Shown here: piece after piece, positions 1 to 12,850 of the stretch
Position numbering within the stretch: position 1 is the first letter of the stretch
Layout: each line of letters begins with the position of its first letter
Assembly: GCF_000173355.1 (NCBI RefSeq)
Contig: NZ_ABXA01000011.1
Span: 1 to 38,731 of the forward strand
Direction: 5' to 3'
DNA length: 38,731 bases
Source: Anaerococcus hydrogenalis DSM 7454
Lineage (GTDB): Bacteria > Bacillota > Clostridia > Tissierellales > Peptoniphilaceae
The notes under the pieces: generated by a model
Databases searched by the model: none
Told to the model about the DNA's origin: nothing
Seen by the model: only the letters and a program-made list of their open reading frames with translations
Program-made: the position numbers and the translations under genes

Positions 1-1059
1 TTCTGTTCCTTCTTCTAATTGGATGTCACCTGTTACATCTGTTGTTCTGAAGAAGAATTGTGGTCTATAGCCTGAGAAGAATGGTGTATGACGTCCACCT
101 TCTTCTTTTGTTAGTACGTATACTTGTCCTTCAAATTCTGTGTGTGGGTGTACTGAACCTGGTTCTGCTATTACTTGTCCTCTTTGGATTTCGTTTCTTT
201 GTACTCCTCTTAATAGTAACGCACAGTTATCTCCTGATTCTGTTGTTTCAAGTGATTTGTGGAACATTTCTATTCCTGTTACTACTACTTCTCTTGTTTT
301 GTCTGTTAGTCCAACTATTTCTACTGTAGATCCAAGTTTTAGTGTTCCTCTTTCTACTCTTCCTGTTGCTACTGTTCCTCTTCCTGAGATTGTCATTACG
401 TCTTCTACTGGCATTAGGAATGGTTGGTCGTTATCTCTTTCTGGGATGTCGAAGTATTCGTCTACTTCATCCATTAATTGAAGAATTTTATCTGACCATT
501 CGCCTTCTCCACCTTCTTGTAGTGATTTTAATGCTGATCCTACTACTACTGGTGCATTGTCACCGTCGAATTCATATTCTGATAGTAAATCTCTTACTTC
601 CATTTCTACTAATTCGATTAGTTCTGGATCATCTACTTGGTCTTCTTTGTTTAAGAATACTGCGATTTTTGGTACTCCTACTTGTCTTGCTAGTAAGATG
701 TGTTCTCTTGTTTGTGGCATTGGACCATCTGCAGCTGATACTACTAAGATTGCTCCGTCCATTTGTGCTGCTCCTGTGATCATGTTTTTAACGTAGTCAG
801 CGTGGCCTGGAGCGTCTATATGTGCGTAGTGTCTTTTTTCTGTTTCGTATTCTACTACTGATGTGTTGATTGTGATTCCACGTTCTCTTTCTTCTGGAGC
901 TTTATCGATGTGTTCGTAATCTACGTATTCACCTGTTCCATATTTTTTGTTTAGAGCTTGTGTGATTGCTGCTGTTGTTGTTGTTTTACCGTGGTCAACG
1001 TGTCCGATTGTACCAATATTAATATGTGGTTTACTTCTTTCAAATGTTTCTTTACTCAT
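1..1059 (-). CDS. tuf: Elongation factor Tu (partial, C-terminus beyond window start)
   Basis: EF-Tu is the GTPase that delivers aminoacyl-tRNA to the ribosome. The reading frame is open from ATG at 1057-1059 to the window edge, giving 353 residues, so roughly 40-45 C-terminal residues (the end of domain 3) are missing. Visible motifs are G1 GHVDHGKTT at about residues 19-27, the switch II motif DAPGH, and an NKED version of the usual NKxD guanine-binding motif. The start is fixed by a perfect AGGAGG at 1064-1070, which overlaps the stop codon of fusA, so the two genes are tightly coupled. It is the last visible gene of the rpsL-rpsG-fusA-tuf operon. Identity is certain from sequence; only the C-terminus is unseen. 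Confidence 0.97.
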   Translation of the reverse strand, partial: MSKETFERSKPHINIGTIGHVDHGKTTTTAAITQALNKKYGTGEYVDYEHIDKAPEERERGITINTSVVEYETEKRHYAHIDAPGHADYVKNMITGAAQMDGAILVVSAADGPMPQTREHILLARQVGVPKIAVFLNKEDQVDDPELIELVEMEVRDLLSEYEFDGDNAPVVVGSALKSLQEGGEGEWSDKILQLMDEVDEYFDIPERDNDQPFLMPVEDVMTISGRGTVATGRVERGTLKLGSTVEIVGLTDKTREVVVTGIEMFHKSLETTESGDNCALLLRGVQRNEIQRGQVIAEPGSVHPHTEFEGQVYVLTKEEGGRHTPFFSGYRPQFFFRTTDVTGDIQLEEGTE

Positions 1060-1068
1060 GTCGTCCTC

Positions 1069-3144
1069 CTAATTTTTATTTAAAACTTCTTCTTTTACAC
1101 TTTCAGGTACTTGAGCATAGTGGTCAAATTGCATTGAATATGTTGCTCTACCTTGAGTCTTACTTCTTAGATCTGTTGCATATCCAAACATTTCTGAAAG
1201 TGGAATGAATGCATCTAATATATGAATTCCATCTTTTGGATTCATTCCATCAATTTTTCCTCTTCTTGATGAAACATCTCCCATTACATCTCCAAGATAT
1301 TCATCTGGTGTTGTAATTTCTACTTTTTCCATTGGCTCAAGTAATACTGGTTTAGCTTTTGCTACAGCATTTTTAAGAGCCATAGATCCTGCTACGTGGA
1401 AGGCAACTTCTGATGAGTCTACTTCGTGGTATGAACCATCAAATACTTCTACGTGCATATCAACCATTGGGTATCCACCAAGTATACCTTGAGTAGCTGC
1501 TTCCCTAACACCTTCTTCAACTGGTTTGATGTATTCTTTTGGAATAGCTCCTCCGACGATTTTAGATTCGAATGTAATTCCTGCTCCTTCTTCGCCTGGC
1601 ATAATTCTAAGAACAACATCACCGTATTGACCAGAACCACCTGATTGTCTTACAAACTTACCTTGTGCTTCTGCAGGTCTTGTTATAGATTCTCTGTATG
1701 CTACTTGTGGGTTACCAATATTAGCTTCTACTTTAAATTCACGAAGTAATCTATCAACGATAATTTCAAGGTGCAATTCACCCATTCCTGAAATTATTGT
1801 TTGTCCTGTTTCTTCATCTGTTTTTGTAACAAATGTTGGATCTTCTTCTGCAAGTTTTTGAAGTCCTATAGCCATTTTATCTTGTGAAGCTCTTGTTTTT
1901 GGTTCAATAGCAACTGAGATAACTGGATCTGGGAATTCCATGTTTTCAAGTATGATTGGATCATCTTGAACACATAGTGAATCTCCTGTTGTTGTATTTT
2001 TAAGTCCAAGAAGGGCTACTATATCTCCACAATAACCTGTTTCGATTTCTTCTTGTTTGTTTGAGTGCATTTGTAGGATTCTTCCTACTCTTTCTCTCTT
2101 GCCTTTTGTAGCATTGTAGATGTATGAACCTGATTCAATTGTTCCTGAATAAATTCTTACATAGATTAACTTACCTACATATGGGTCAGTTACTACTTTA
2201 AATGCTAAGGCAGAAAGTGGCTCTTTATCTCCAGGATGTCTTTCAAGAATTTTTTCATCATCTTTAGGATCTGTTCCTTGAACTGCTGGTATATCAAGTG
2301 GACTTGGCATGTAATCAACTATTGCATCAAGTAATGCTTGAACACCTTTGTTTTTGTAAGCTGATCCACAAAGACATGGGAAAATTTTCTTTTCTATTGT
2401 TCCTTTTCTTATAGCAGCTTTAATTTCTTCTTCAGAAACTTCTTCACCTTCAAGATATTTCATCATGATTGTATCGTCAATTTCTGATAATTCTTCTAGT
2501 AGGTTTGCCCTATATTCTTCTGCTTTTTCTTTTAAGTTTTCTGGAATTTCGCCTTTTATTGGGTGAGCACCTAAGTCTTCTGTTTTGTATGTTACAGATT
2601 CCATTGTTACTAGGTCAACTACACCTTCAAATTCAGATTCAGCTCCTATAGGAATTTCTATAGGTACTGCATTTGCTTTTAATTTTTCTTTAATTGTATC
2701 TACAGACATATAAAAATCTGCGCCTGTAGCATCCATTTTATTTATAAAACAAAATCTTGGAATGTCGTATTTGTCAGCTTGTCTCCAAACTGTTTCAGAT
2801 TGTGGTTCTACACCACTTTTAGCATCAAATAGCGCAACAGCACCATCAAGAACTCTTAGAGATCTTTCAACTTCAACTGTAAAGTCAACGTGGCCTGGTG
2901 TATCTATGATGTTAATTCTGTGACCATCCCAGTAACATGTTGTTGCAGCAGATCCGATTGTAATTCCACGTTCCTTTTCTTGGTCCATAGAATCCATTAC
3001 TGCTGTACCATCATGAGTATCACCTATTTTGTAAATCTTACCGGTATAATATAACATTCTTTCTGTTACTGTTGTTTTACCAGCATCGATATGTGCCATG
3101 ATACCTATATTTCTGGTTTCTTTTAATGAGACATCTCTTGACAT
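1069..3144 (-). CDS. fusA: Elongation factor G
   Basis: EF-G is the translocase GTPase of the ribosome. The product is 691 residues, the normal family length. G1 is AHIDAGKTT at about residues 17-25, followed by DTPGHVDF and NKMD, and the C-terminal domains are complete. The ATG at 3142-3144 is preceded by a GGGGG ribosome site that overlaps the rpsG stop, with an 8-base gap between the genes. The stop TAG (1069-1071) touches the tuf ribosome site. It lies third in the str operon and is probably transcribed from the promoter at 4232-4260. Confidence 0.98.
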   Translation of the reverse strand: MSRDVSLKETRNIGIMAHIDAGKTTVTERMLYYTGKIYKIGDTHDGTAVMDSMDQEKERGITIGSAATTCYWDGHRINIIDTPGHVDFTVEVERSLRVLDGAVALFDAKSGVEPQSETVWRQADKYDIPRFCFINKMDATGADFYMSVDTIKEKLKANAVPIEIPIGAESEFEGVVDLVTMESVTYKTEDLGAHPIKGEIPENLKEKAEEYRANLLEELSEIDDTIMMKYLEGEEVSEEEIKAAIRKGTIEKKIFPCLCGSAYKNKGVQALLDAIVDYMPSPLDIPAVQGTDPKDDEKILERHPGDKEPLSALAFKVVTDPYVGKLIYVRIYSGTIESGSYIYNATKGKRERVGRILQMHSNKQEEIETGYCGDIVALLGLKNTTTGDSLCVQDDPIILENMEFPDPVISVAIEPKTRASQDKMAIGLQKLAEEDPTFVTKTDEETGQTIISGMGELHLEIIVDRLLREFKVEANIGNPQVAYRESITRPAEAQGKFVRQSGGSGQYGDVVLRIMPGEEGAGITFESKIVGGAIPKEYIKPVEEGVREAATQGILGGYPMVDMHVEVFDGSYHEVDSSEVAFHVAGSMALKNAVAKAKPVLLEPMEKVEITTPDEYLGDVMGDVSSRRGKIDGMNPKDGIHILDAFIPLSEMFGYATDLRSKTQGRATYSMQFDHYAQVPESVKEEVLNKN

Positions 3145-3152
3145 TGATCCCC

Positions 3153-3623
3153 CTAATATCTATAGTGTGCGAAAGCCTTGTTAGCTTCTGCAGCTCTGTG
3201 CATTTCTTCTTTACGTTTAACGCTGGCACCAGCATTGTTTGATGCATCTAAAATTTCTTTAGATAATCTTTCTACCATAGTTTTTTCTCCACGTGCTCTT
3301 GAGAAATTTACTAACCATCTTAAACCTAAAGTTTGTCTTCTTTCTGGTCTAACTTCCATAGGTACTTGGTAGTTAGCTCCACCGATTCTTCTTGCTTTAA
3401 CTTCAAGTGTTGGCATAATATTTTCTAAAGCTTGGTAGAATACTTCTAATGGATCATTTCCAGAAGTTTCTCCAACTATTTCGAAAGCATCATAAACTAT
3501 TTTTGTAGCAACACCTTTTTTACCATCTAGCATAACATTGTTGATAAGTTTTGTTACAACTCTATCGTTATACTTAGCATCAGGCATTACCTCTCTTTTT
3601 GGTATATGTCCTTTTCTTGACAC
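3153..3623 (-). CDS. rpsG: 30S ribosomal protein S7
   Basis: S7 nucleates assembly of the 30S head. The product is 156 residues starting [10 protein letters not shown] and ending AHYRY, matching the family length. The frame is open for another 39 codons upstream, but I chose the GTG at 3621-3623. The protein family begins there (MSRKG), and a strong AAAGGAGG lies just upstream at about 3632-3639. The longer version would add a sequence unlike S7. It sits between rpsL and fusA. The 132-base gap to rpsL contains a small hairpin (see 3681-3700) that may be a regulatory site. Confidence 0.96.
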   Translation of the reverse strand: MSRKGHIPKREVMPDAKYNDRVVTKLINNVMLDGKKGVATKIVYDAFEIVGETSGNDPLEVFYQALENIMPTLEVKARRIGGANYQVPMEVRPERRQTLGLRWLVNFSRARGEKTMVERLSKEILDASNNAGASVKRKEEMHRAAEANKAFAHYRY

Positions 3624-3680
3624 TTTGCTTCCCTCCTTTACCAATTTAGTAATATCTTTAGTACTCGACCATAAGGCCTT

Positions 3681-3700
3681 AAACGACCTTAAAGCCGTTT
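3681..3700 (-). promoter_or_regulatory. Hairpin in the rpsL-rpsG intergenic leader
   Basis: On the coding strand the 20 bases AAACGGCTTTAAGGTCGTTT form an 8-bp stem (two G-U pairs) around a UUAA loop, about 57 bases upstream of the rpsG GTG. In E. coli, S7 represses its own operon by binding the S12-S7 intergenic mRNA, so this position is suggestive. The present sequence is not a recognised S7 site. Confidence 0.4.
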
Positions 3701-3755
3701 GTGTGCACATATACTTTATATTAATTAGTACACTATGCACTACATCTAAATACTA

Positions 3756-4166
3756 CTAATTTTCTTTTTTAGCTCCGTATTTAGATCTACCTTGTTTTCT
3801 TCCTTCTACTCCTGCTGTATCAAGAGTACCTCTTATAATATGGTATCTAACACCTGGAAGGTCTTTTACTCTTCCTCCTCTTATAAGTACAACAGAGTGT
3901 TCTTGAAGATTGTGTCCGATTCCTGGTATATAAGAAAGAACTTCAGCACCATTAGTTAGTCTAACTCTGGCAACTTTTCTCAAAGCTGAGTTAGGTTTTC
4001 TAGGTGTTACTGTTCTTACTGAAGTACAAACTCCACGTTTTTGTGGTGATTGTGATTTAGTTTGTCTTCTTTTAAGTGTATTGAAGTTGTAACCTAAAGC
4101 TGGTGTAGCTGACTTTTCTTTTATTGTCTTTCTACCTTTTCTAACAAGTTGATTAATTGTAGGCAT
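3756..4166 (-). CDS. rpsL: 30S ribosomal protein S12
   Basis: S12 is the decoding-centre protein and the classical streptomycin-resistance locus. The 136 residues begin [13 protein letters not shown] and contain the conserved [11 protein letters not shown] and LPGVRYH segments. The K of PRKPNS is present, which is the wild-type residue at that position. The ATG at 4164-4166 has an AGGAGG ribosome site seven bases upstream. It is the first gene of rpsL-rpsG-fusA-tuf, behind a near-consensus promoter at 4232-4260. Confidence 0.98.
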   Translation of the reverse strand: MPTINQLVRKGRKTIKEKSATPALGYNFNTLKRRQTKSQSPQKRGVCTSVRTVTPRKPNSALRKVARVRLTNGAEVLSYIPGIGHNLQEHSVVLIRGGRVKDLPGVRYHIIRGTLDTAGVEGRKQGRSKYGAKKEN

Positions 4167-4205
4167 AATGCACCTCCTTTTTTCTAAATTTTAATCATCT
4201 TAAAA

Positions 4206-4223
4206 ATTGGCTTTTACGCCAAT
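4206..4223 (-). promoter_or_regulatory. 5'-terminal hairpin of the rpsL operon mRNA
   Basis: Read on the minus strand, ATTGGC-GTAAAA-GCCAAT is a perfect 6-bp stem followed by a short T tract (TTTTT). The predicted start site, G4224/4225, puts this hairpin at the extreme 5' end of the transcript. It could stabilise the RNA, act as an attenuator, or terminate read-through from the RpiR genes. Confidence 0.5.
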
Positions 4224-4231
4224 CCTTAAAT

Positions 4232-4260
4232 ATTTTACACTCTAAGTATTTATATGTCAA
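4232..4260 (-). promoter_or_regulatory. Sigma-A promoter of the rpsL operon
   Basis: On the minus strand TTGACA (4255-4260) is followed after exactly 17 bases by TAAAAT (4232-4237), which is near-perfect housekeeping spacing. The -35 box lies only a few bases beyond the stop codon of the RpiR gene at 4266, so the str operon begins right against the sugar cluster. Confidence 0.8.
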
Positions 4261-4265
4261 GTAAT

Positions 4266-5039
4266 TTAAGCATTTTCTTGCTTTTTTTTATATTTTGACT
4301 TGTAATTTAAATATTTTAAAACTAGAAAATCTACTATTACATAATACTGGCTTACAGGTCTTATTGATGTGTTTTCTTCATACCTATATACTTCATGGGA
4401 TACAAAGGAAAGGTTGTAGTCCGATATTTGTGATAGCTTGTTGTTTGAAAGTTTTGTTATTGATACTAAAATTATTTTTTTTCTTATTTTTTTTATAAAG
4501 TCTAGTAAGATGGTATTTTCACCTGAAAATGATATGGCTATTAGTATATCGTCTCTTTTTATATTTTTATTTAATAAGTCTAGGTCATTTTTTATATCTA
4601 AGGTGTAGGCAATTATACCTATGTTTAGGAAATTTCTTTTTAGCTCTTCTGCCAAATTTTTTTGAATATAACCTGTATATATTAAATATATTTTATTCGT
4701 ATTATATAAGCTTTCAAATAATCCATCTAAATTTAATCCCTTTATCATATTCATTGATAAGGATATGTCATTGTAGGTATAATCTATTTCATTTTCATCG
4801 AAGTCAACTATTTTTTCTCTTTCCCACTTTATTAGATACTTTAATTCCGAGTATCCATCTAGTCCAATTTTTTTTGCAAAGTTTACAATTGATGATTCAT
4901 TAAATTTTGATTTTTTAGAAAATTCTTTTAAATTTTTTTCTATAAAATCTGTTTTTTCTTGCATTATATAAGAATATAACTTTATATCGTTTTTATCTAA
5001 GGTATCGTAATTTTCTTTTATTAAATCATTTACTTTCAT
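4266..5039 (-). CDS. RpiR/MurR-family transcriptional regulator with SIS domain
   Basis: The 257-residue product has the RpiR layout. An N-terminal helix-turn-helix (about residues 1-75, with KFNESSIVNFAKKIGLDGYSELKY) is followed by a sugar-isomerase SIS domain (about 100-230, with IYLIYTGYIQKN and IAISFSGENT). Members sense phosphosugars and control sugar catabolic operons. The ATG lies inside the end of the preceding, frameshifted RpiR gene (they overlap by 14 bases), so translation may be coupled. It is downstream of the alpha-glucoside PTS and glucosidase genes and most likely regulates them; the effector cannot be read from the sequence. Confidence 0.87.
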   Translation of the reverse strand: MKVNDLIKENYDTLDKNDIKLYSYIMQEKTDFIEKNLKEFSKKSKFNESSIVNFAKKIGLDGYSELKYLIKWEREKIVDFDENEIDYTYNDISLSMNMIKGLNLDGLFESLYNTNKIYLIYTGYIQKNLAEELKRNFLNIGIIAYTLDIKNDLDLLNKNIKRDDILIAISFSGENTILLDFIKKIRKKIILVSITKLSNNKLSQISDYNLSFVSHEVYRYEENTSIRPVSQYYVIVDFLVLKYLNYKSKYKKKQENA

Positions 5040-5716
5040 TTTTCATCCTATATTCTTGGTATTTTACAAAAAACTTTTCTATTTCTTCAAGATTTTTTGC
5101 TATCGAGTTTATTTTATTTTTTTCTAGTTTTTTTATGTGAATTGTATAATTTCCCAAAAATGATTTGGAATAAGTGTCGGTTATTAGGATTTTTTTGGTG
5201 TTTAAGTTTGAAATAAGACTTAATAGCTCTAGGGTATTTGGATCATCTGATAAATCTATTATAAATATTGTAGAATCTTTTAGGGAATTTTTGTTGAAGG
5301 TGCTTATTTCATCCCTTCCTTGAAAGGTTTCTGATAGCTTTCCTAAGTCTTTTAAATAGGATTTTATAGATTTTTTTTATTATATCTTCAAAATCTCCAT
5401 TTCCATATATAAAGATATTATTTGACTTGTCGAGACTTTCTAATATTTGATTAAGTTTTTTATCGTCTTCTTTTGTTTGATCTTTTTTTGTATGATCTTT
5501 TTGCTTTAGAAAGTATTTAAATTCACTATAGCCTCCAAAGCCAATTTTTTGAGTAAATCTTAATATACTTGTTCTTGATGTAAGGCATTTTTTTGCTAAT
5601 TCATTTATAGATAGGTCTAGTTCGTCATTTTTGTTATCCATTAAAAAGTCTGCTATGGCAAGGTCTGTTTGTGTAAATTTTTCCTTATTTTTTTTTATTA
5701 ATTCTTCTAGCTTCAT
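5026..5716 (-). pseudogene. RpiR-family regulator interrupted by a frameshift in an A8 run
   Basis: Frame one encodes 135 residues from ATG 5714-5716 (AGGAG ribosome site), ending at 5309. Its first 100 residues are a normal RpiR helix-turn-helix (LSINELAKKCLTSRTSILRF) plus the start of a SIS domain (IFIYGNGDFEDIIKK). The protein then turns into low-quality sequence. Dropping one A from the run of eight A at 5371-5378 (coding strand) restores the other frame: SIKSYLKDLGKLSETF, continuing through IFIIDLSDDPNTLELLSLIS to TGA at 5026-5028. That would give about 229 residues overlapping the next regulator. It may be a true pseudogene, a slippage-decoded gene, or a homopolymer sequencing error. 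Confidence 0.8.
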
Positions 5717-5761
5717 TGTATCTCCTGCTTTAAAAATCTATATTTAAGTATATTTTCCCAA

Positions 5762-5801
5762 ATAAAAAAATCCTTGTAACATTATACTGCTACTAGGATT
5801 T
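5762..5801 (-). terminator. Rho-independent terminator after the glucosidase gene
   Basis: On the minus strand AAATCCT and AGGATT pair across about 20 bases, with additional inner pairs (GTA/TAC), followed by TTTTTTTATT. It lies 10 bases past the glycosidase stop and before the first RpiR gene, so the regulators may be transcribed partly by read-through. Confidence 0.7.
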
Positions 5802-5811
5802 ATTTTTATCT

Positions 5812-8777
<2,966 letters not shown>

Positions 8778-8793
8778 TTTTTAACCCCTCCTT

Positions 8794-8808
8794 AGGTAAA
8801 CGGTATCT
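8794..8808 (-). promoter_or_regulatory. Candidate cre (CcpA) site at the PTS transcription start
   Basis: AGGTAAACGGTATCT (plus strand) keeps the central GTAAACG and final C of the WTGNAANCGNWWNCA consensus but misses two fixed positions. It lies just downstream of the predicted start site, where CcpA would block transcription. A sugar operon is the expected kind of target. Confidence 0.4.
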
Positions 8809-8817
8809 TATGCTTAT

Positions 8818-8846
8818 ATAATATCCTCTAAAAAGATATATGTCAA
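8818..8846 (-). promoter_or_regulatory. Sigma-A promoter of the alpha-glucoside PTS operon
   Basis: On the minus strand TTGACA (8841-8846) and TATTAT (8818-8823) are separated by 17 bases. The predicted start lies about 35 bases upstream of the PTS start codon. Confidence 0.75.
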
Positions 8847-8855
8847 CAATCATTG

Positions 8856-8888
8856 AAATTTAGGTATTCTTAACATATGCCTAAATTT
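8856..8888. promoter_or_regulatory. Long dyad upstream of the PTS promoter, probable regulator operator
   Basis: AAATTTAGGTAT and ATGCCTAAATTT form 12-base inverted arms (one mismatch) around a 9-base centre. The dyad ends about 10 bases upstream of the PTS -35 box. Size and position fit an operator for an RpiR regulator or an activator; the binding protein is inferred. Confidence 0.5.
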
Positions 8889-8898
8889 ATTTTTATTT

Positions 8899-8912
8899 TG
8901 TGAATATTCACA
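8899..8912. promoter_or_regulatory. Perfect 14-bp palindrome TGTGAATATTCACA
   Basis: The palindrome lies between the divergent PTS operon and the small membrane protein gene, 11 bases from the longer dyad. It resembles FNR/CRP or Rex sites, but the half-site spacing (4 instead of 6) does not match either. The binding protein is unknown. Confidence 0.4.
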
Positions 8913-8937
8913 TAAAAAAGTAATCCTAAAACCAGTA

Positions 8938-8946
8938 TGGTATTAT
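8938..8946 (+). promoter_or_regulatory. Extended -10 promoter for the small membrane protein gene
   Basis: TGG-TATTAT is an extended -10 element with no good -35 box. It would start transcription at about 8953, leaving a leader of only about 15 bases that contains the ribosome site. Confidence 0.45.
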
Positions 8947-8967
8947 TAGATAATGAAAGGAGATATT

Positions 8968-9249
8968 ATGAATACAAATGATAATATTAGAGATTATATT
9001 TTAAGCCTTCCATGTGCAGCAAGTTTAATTTTGCTAGTACAATATTTAGCATATTTTTATATTTACAAAAATAATCAAGCAGATTCATTTAAAAGATCAC
9101 TTGTTTTTGCTATAGGATTTTTTATAGTATCAACACTTTTGGCAAAAGTTCAAAAAGTTAATATTTCTTTAAAAGATATAAAATATAAAAAACTAACTAC
9201 AATTTTCTTATTGGTATTTGCAGTTTTAAATATAATAAATGCAATATAA
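8968..9249 (+). CDS. Small membrane protein of unknown function
   Basis: The product is 93 residues with three hydrophobic segments: about residues 12-33 (SLPCAASLILLVQYLAYFYI), 47-62 (LVFAIGFFIVSTLLA) and 78-93 (TIFLLVFAVLNIINAI). Short charged links join them. I prefer the ATG at 8968 over the one at 8953 because AAAGGAG at about 8956-8962 sits at ideal distance from it; the upstream ATG would contain the ribosome site. It is divergent from the PTS operon and convergent with rpoC, separated from rpoC by a strong hairpin terminator. I do not recognise the family. Confidence 0.65.
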   Translation: MNTNDNIRDYILSLPCAASLILLVQYLAYFYIYKNNQADSFKRSLVFAIGFFIVSTLLAKVQKVNISLKDIKYKKLTTIFLLVFAVLNIINAI

Positions 9250-9281
9250 AAGAGCCGGCTATTGCCGACTCTTATTTTTTT
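9250..9281. terminator. Terminator between the small membrane protein gene and rpoC
   Basis: AAGAG-c-CGGC-TATT-GCCG-a-CTCTT is a GC-rich stem with one internal mismatch. It is followed by ATTTTTTT on the plus strand and TTTTATATT on the minus strand, so it can serve both convergent genes. Confidence 0.85.
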
Positions 9282-12200
9282 ATTCATTTAGAGCTTCTTT
9301 TTCTCTATTTTCAATTTCTTCAATATTCATTTGTATTTGTGCATCTTCAAGATCTTTATTTTCATAGTCTATATCAAAGTCATTGTAAACTTTCATACCT
9401 GTACCTGCTGGTATTAGTTTTCCTATGATTATATTTTCTTTTAATCCTTTAAGATCATCGACTTTTCCCTTGATTGAAGCATCTGTAAGAACTCTTGTTG
9501 TTTCTTGGAAAGATGCTGCTGATAACCAAGATTCTGTAGCAAGGGATGCTTTTGTAATTCCTAAAAGTTGTTGAGAATACTCACAAGGTTTTTTACCTTC
9601 TTTTTCCATTTGTTCATTTACAATTCTTACTTCTCTAATTTCTTGTAAAGAACCTGGTAAAAATTCTGTATCTCCTGCCTCTTCTATTTTAACTTTTTTA
9701 AGCATTTGTTTTGCTATTACTTCTATATGTCTATCGTCGATTTCTACACCTTGAAGTCTATATACTTTTTGAACTTCTTTGGTTATATAATCTTGAACTC
9801 CAACTTTTCCTAGAACCTTTAATACATCATGTGGATCAAGGGAACCTTCTGTAAGTTGTTGTCCTTTTTCAACTACATCTCCTTCTGAAACTAAAAGTCT
9901 AGCCCCAAATGGGATATTATATTTTTTAGAATATCCATCTTCTGATAAGATTTCAACGTCAGTTTTCTTTTCATTTTGAATTAGTGAAACTGTTCCAGAG
10001 TTTTCAGCTATAAAGGCAAGTCCTTTTGGTTTTCTTGCTTCAAACAACTCTTCAACCCTTGGAAGACCTTGAGTAATTCCTACTCCTGCTATTCCTCCTG
10101 AGTGGAAGGTTCTCATTGTAAGCTGTGTACCCGGCTCACCAATTGATTGGGCAGCTATAATTCCTACAGCCTCTCCAATATTTACTTTCTTACCAGTAGC
10201 AAGGTTTCTACCATAACATTTTTCACAAACACCATGTTTAGATTTACATTCAAGAACTGAACGTAATTTAACTTCTTTAATGCCGCTTGCAACAATGTTG
10301 TCAGCCTTATCTTCATCAATAATTTGGTTTTTGCCAACTATAAGTTCCCCATCATTATCAAATATATCTTCAAATGATGTACGACCTACAATTCTTGTGT
10401 ACAAGTTTTCTATTAACTCGTTTCCATCTTTAAATTCACGAGCTATAACATATCCGTCTGTACCACAATCATCTTCTGTTACAATTACATCTTGAGAAAT
10501 ATCTACCATTCTTCTTGTTAGATAACCTGAATCGGCAGTTCTTAAAGCTGTGTCTGTAAGTCCCTTACGAGAACCGTGAGTTGAGATAAAGTATTCTTGT
10601 ACTGAAAGTCCTTCACGGAAGTTAGCCTTTATAGGAATTTCTATGATTTTTCCATCAGCTCTTGACATAAGTCCACGCATTCCACCTAATTGTCTGATTT
10701 GGTTTGTAGAACCACGGGCTCCGGAATCTGCAAATATTTTAATATTATTGTCAGATTTCAATTCATCAAGTAGGGCAGCTGTTACTTCATCAGTAGCTTC
10801 TCTCCAAATATCTATAACTTTTTCGTATCTTTCGTTATCTGTTATAAATCCACGTCTATAAAGTTTTTCATACTTATCAACTTCACTATCAGCCTTTGAA
10901 ACTATATCCCATTTTTGGTGAGGGATTGTAACGTCTGACATAGAAACAGTAAGTCCTGAAAGTGTTGAATATTTATATCCTGTAGATTTAATATAATCTA
11001 GAACTGAAGCAGTCTTTATATTTCCGTGTTTTCTAAAGCAACGATCAACAATTTCTTTTAAAACACCAGATGATGTAACTTGATCAACTTCTAGTGAATA
11101 TGGATCTTCTTTTCTATTTACATATCCTAAATCTTGTGGAATTCCTTCATTGTAGATAAATCTACCAACTGAAGAATTTACAATTTTTCCAGGATCATTT
11201 TCATCTTTTCTTATCCTAACTCCAACTTTTGTTTGAAGGGTTACATTGTGGTTTAGTAGGGCTTTTTTCATTTCTGAAATATCTTCAAAAATCATTCCCT
11301 CACCCTTAGCTCCTTCTTTTATAGTTGTAAGATAATAAGCACCCAATACCATATCTTGGGATGGAGTTGTAATTGCCTTTCCATCTTTTAGACCAAGAAT
11401 ATTGTTTGTTGACATCATTAGAAGTCTTGCTTCAATTTGAGCTTCATTTGATAAAGGTAAGTGTATAGCCATTTGGTCCCCATCGAAATCCGCGTTAAAG
11501 GCAGGACAAGCCAATGGGTGAAGCTTCATTGCCTTTCCTTCAACCAAAACTGGTTCAAAAGCTTGAATACCAAGTCTGTGTAGTGTAGGGGCACGGTTTA
11601 ATAAAACTGGATGATCTTTGATAACTTCTTCTAGAATTTCATAAACTCTAGGGTCTTTTTTCTCTACCATTTTTTTAGCAGATTTTAAATTATGGGCAAG
11701 GTCTTTTTCTACAACCTTATTCATGATAAATGGTTTAAATAATTCTAAAGCCATCTCTTGTGGCAAACCACATTGGTTAAATTTAAGGTTAGGTCCTACT
11801 ACAATTACAGAACGACCAGAATAATCTACCCTCTTACCAAGTAAGTTTTGTCTAAATCTACCACTTTTACCTTTTAATAAATCTGATAGAGATTTCATAT
11901 TTCTATTAGATGCACCTGTTACAGCACGTCCACGTCTACCATTATCTATAAGAGCATCTACAGCTTCTTGGAGCATTCTTTTTTCATTTCTAACAATAAT
12001 TTCTGGAGCTCCAATATCAAGTAGTCTTTTTAGTCTGTTATTTCTATTTATAACTCTTCTGTACAAATCATTTAAATCACTTGTGGCAAATCTTCCACCT
12101 TCAAGTTGAACCATAGGTCTAAGTTCAGGTGGCATAACTGGAAGTACATCAAGTATCATCCATTCAGGTTTATTTCCACTTGTTAAAAATGAATCTACAA

Positions 12201-12840
12201 CTTCAAGTCTTCTAGAGATTCTTACTTTCTTTTGTCCCTTTGCATCTTCAAGTTCTTTCATTAATGATTCGTATTCTTTTTTAAGATCCATGTTTGCAAG
12301 AAGTTTTTTAACAGCTTCTGCTCCCATTTCAGCTTGAAATTCTGTATCGTCTGGATAATTATCAAGAGCTTCTGAATATTCACTTTCAGATAATTCTTGT
12401 TTTTCGTAATATTCAGTTTCTCCTTGGTTTATTACTACATATGATGCAAAATATAAGATTTTTTCCAAAACTCTTGGACTCATATCTAATAAAAGACCCA
12501 TTTTTGATGGGATTCCTTTGAAATACCATATATGACTTACAGGGGCTGCAAGTTCTATATGTCCCATTCTTTCACGTCTTACCTTAGACTTAGTTACTTC
12601 AACACCACATTTTTCACAAACAACACCCTTATATCTTATTCTCTTGTATTTACCACAAGAGCATTCATAGTCCTTTGTAGGTCCAAAAATTTTCTCACAG
12701 AACAAACCATCTTTTTCAGGTTTAAGTGTTCTATAATTTATAGTTTCTGGTTTTTTTACCTCACCATGGGACCATGATCTGATTCTTTCAGGAGATGCTA
12801 TTTTCATCCTCATAGCACCAAATTCTTGTAATTCTGACAA
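9280..12840 (-). CDS. rpoC: DNA-directed RNA polymerase subunit beta'
   Basis: The catalytic subunit is 1186 residues, a normal length for Firmicutes. The N-terminal zinc ribbon [11 protein letters not shown]...CEKC lies at about 60-78. The absolutely conserved NADFDGDQ, which carries the active-site magnesium, lies at about 450. A second cysteine cluster (CESK-type, [10 protein letters not shown] region) and the trigger-loop and C-terminal segments are present. The start is TTG at 12838-12840 with GGGGGA upstream. The family N-terminus (MxELxxFxAxxxxxASPE) supports it over the internal ATG codons. It follows rpoB by 10 bases and is convergent with the small membrane protein gene. Confidence 0.97.
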   Translation of the reverse strand: MSELQEFGAMRMKIASPERIRSWSHGEVKKPETINYRTLKPEKDGLFCEKIFGPTKDYECSCGKYKRIRYKGVVCEKCGVEVTKSKVRRERMGHIELAAPVSHIWYFKGIPSKMGLLLDMSPRVLEKILYFASYVVINQGETEYYEKQELSESEYSEALDNYPDDTEFQAEMGAEAVKKLLANMDLKKEYESLMKELEDAKGQKKVRISRRLEVVDSFLTSGNKPEWMILDVLPVMPPELRPMVQLEGGRFATSDLNDLYRRVINRNNRLKRLLDIGAPEIIVRNEKRMLQEAVDALIDNGRRGRAVTGASNRNMKSLSDLLKGKSGRFRQNLLGKRVDYSGRSVIVVGPNLKFNQCGLPQEMALELFKPFIMNKVVEKDLAHNLKSAKKMVEKKDPRVYEILEEVIKDHPVLLNRAPTLHRLGIQAFEPVLVEGKAMKLHPLACPAFNADFDGDQMAIHLPLSNEAQIEARLLMMSTNNILGLKDGKAITTPSQDMVLGAYYLTTIKEGAKGEGMIFEDISEMKKALLNHNVTLQTKVGVRIRKDENDPGKIVNSSVGRFIYNEGIPQDLGYVNRKEDPYSLEVDQVTSSGVLKEIVDRCFRKHGNIKTASVLDYIKSTGYKYSTLSGLTVSMSDVTIPHQKWDIVSKADSEVDKYEKLYRRGFITDNERYEKVIDIWREATDEVTAALLDELKSDNNIKIFADSGARGSTNQIRQLGGMRGLMSRADGKIIEIPIKANFREGLSVQEYFISTHGSRKGLTDTALRTADSGYLTRRMVDISQDVIVTEDDCGTDGYVIAREFKDGNELIENLYTRIVGRTSFEDIFDNDGELIVGKNQIIDEDKADNIVASGIKEVKLRSVLECKSKHGVCEKCYGRNLATGKKVNIGEAVGIIAAQSIGEPGTQLTMRTFHSGGIAGVGITQGLPRVEELFEARKPKGLAFIAENSGTVSLIQNEKKTDVEILSEDGYSKKYNIPFGARLLVSEGDVVEKGQQLTEGSLDPHDVLKVLGKVGVQDYITKEVQKVYRLQGVEIDDRHIEVIAKQMLKKVKIEEAGDTEFLPGSLQEIREVRIVNEQMEKEGKKPCEYSQQLLGITKASLATESWLSAASFQETTRVLTDASIKGKVDDLKGLKENIIIGKLIPAGTGMKVYNDFDIDYENKDLEDAQIQMNIEEIENREKEALNE

Positions 12841-12850
12841 AAAATCCCCC

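Noticed and set aside
60-779. Plus-strand Leu/Ser-rich frames in the first kilobase.
   Set aside because: They are antisense to tuf, with repetitive composition typical of shadows.
3624-3740. Extension of S7 by 39 N-terminal residues to an ATG at 3740.
   Set aside because: The GTG at 3621-3623 has a strong ribosome site and gives the normal S7 N-terminus; the extension does not resemble S7.
8899-8912. TGTGAATATTCACA as a Rex or FNR site.
   Set aside because: The half-sites are separated by four bases, not the six needed by both.
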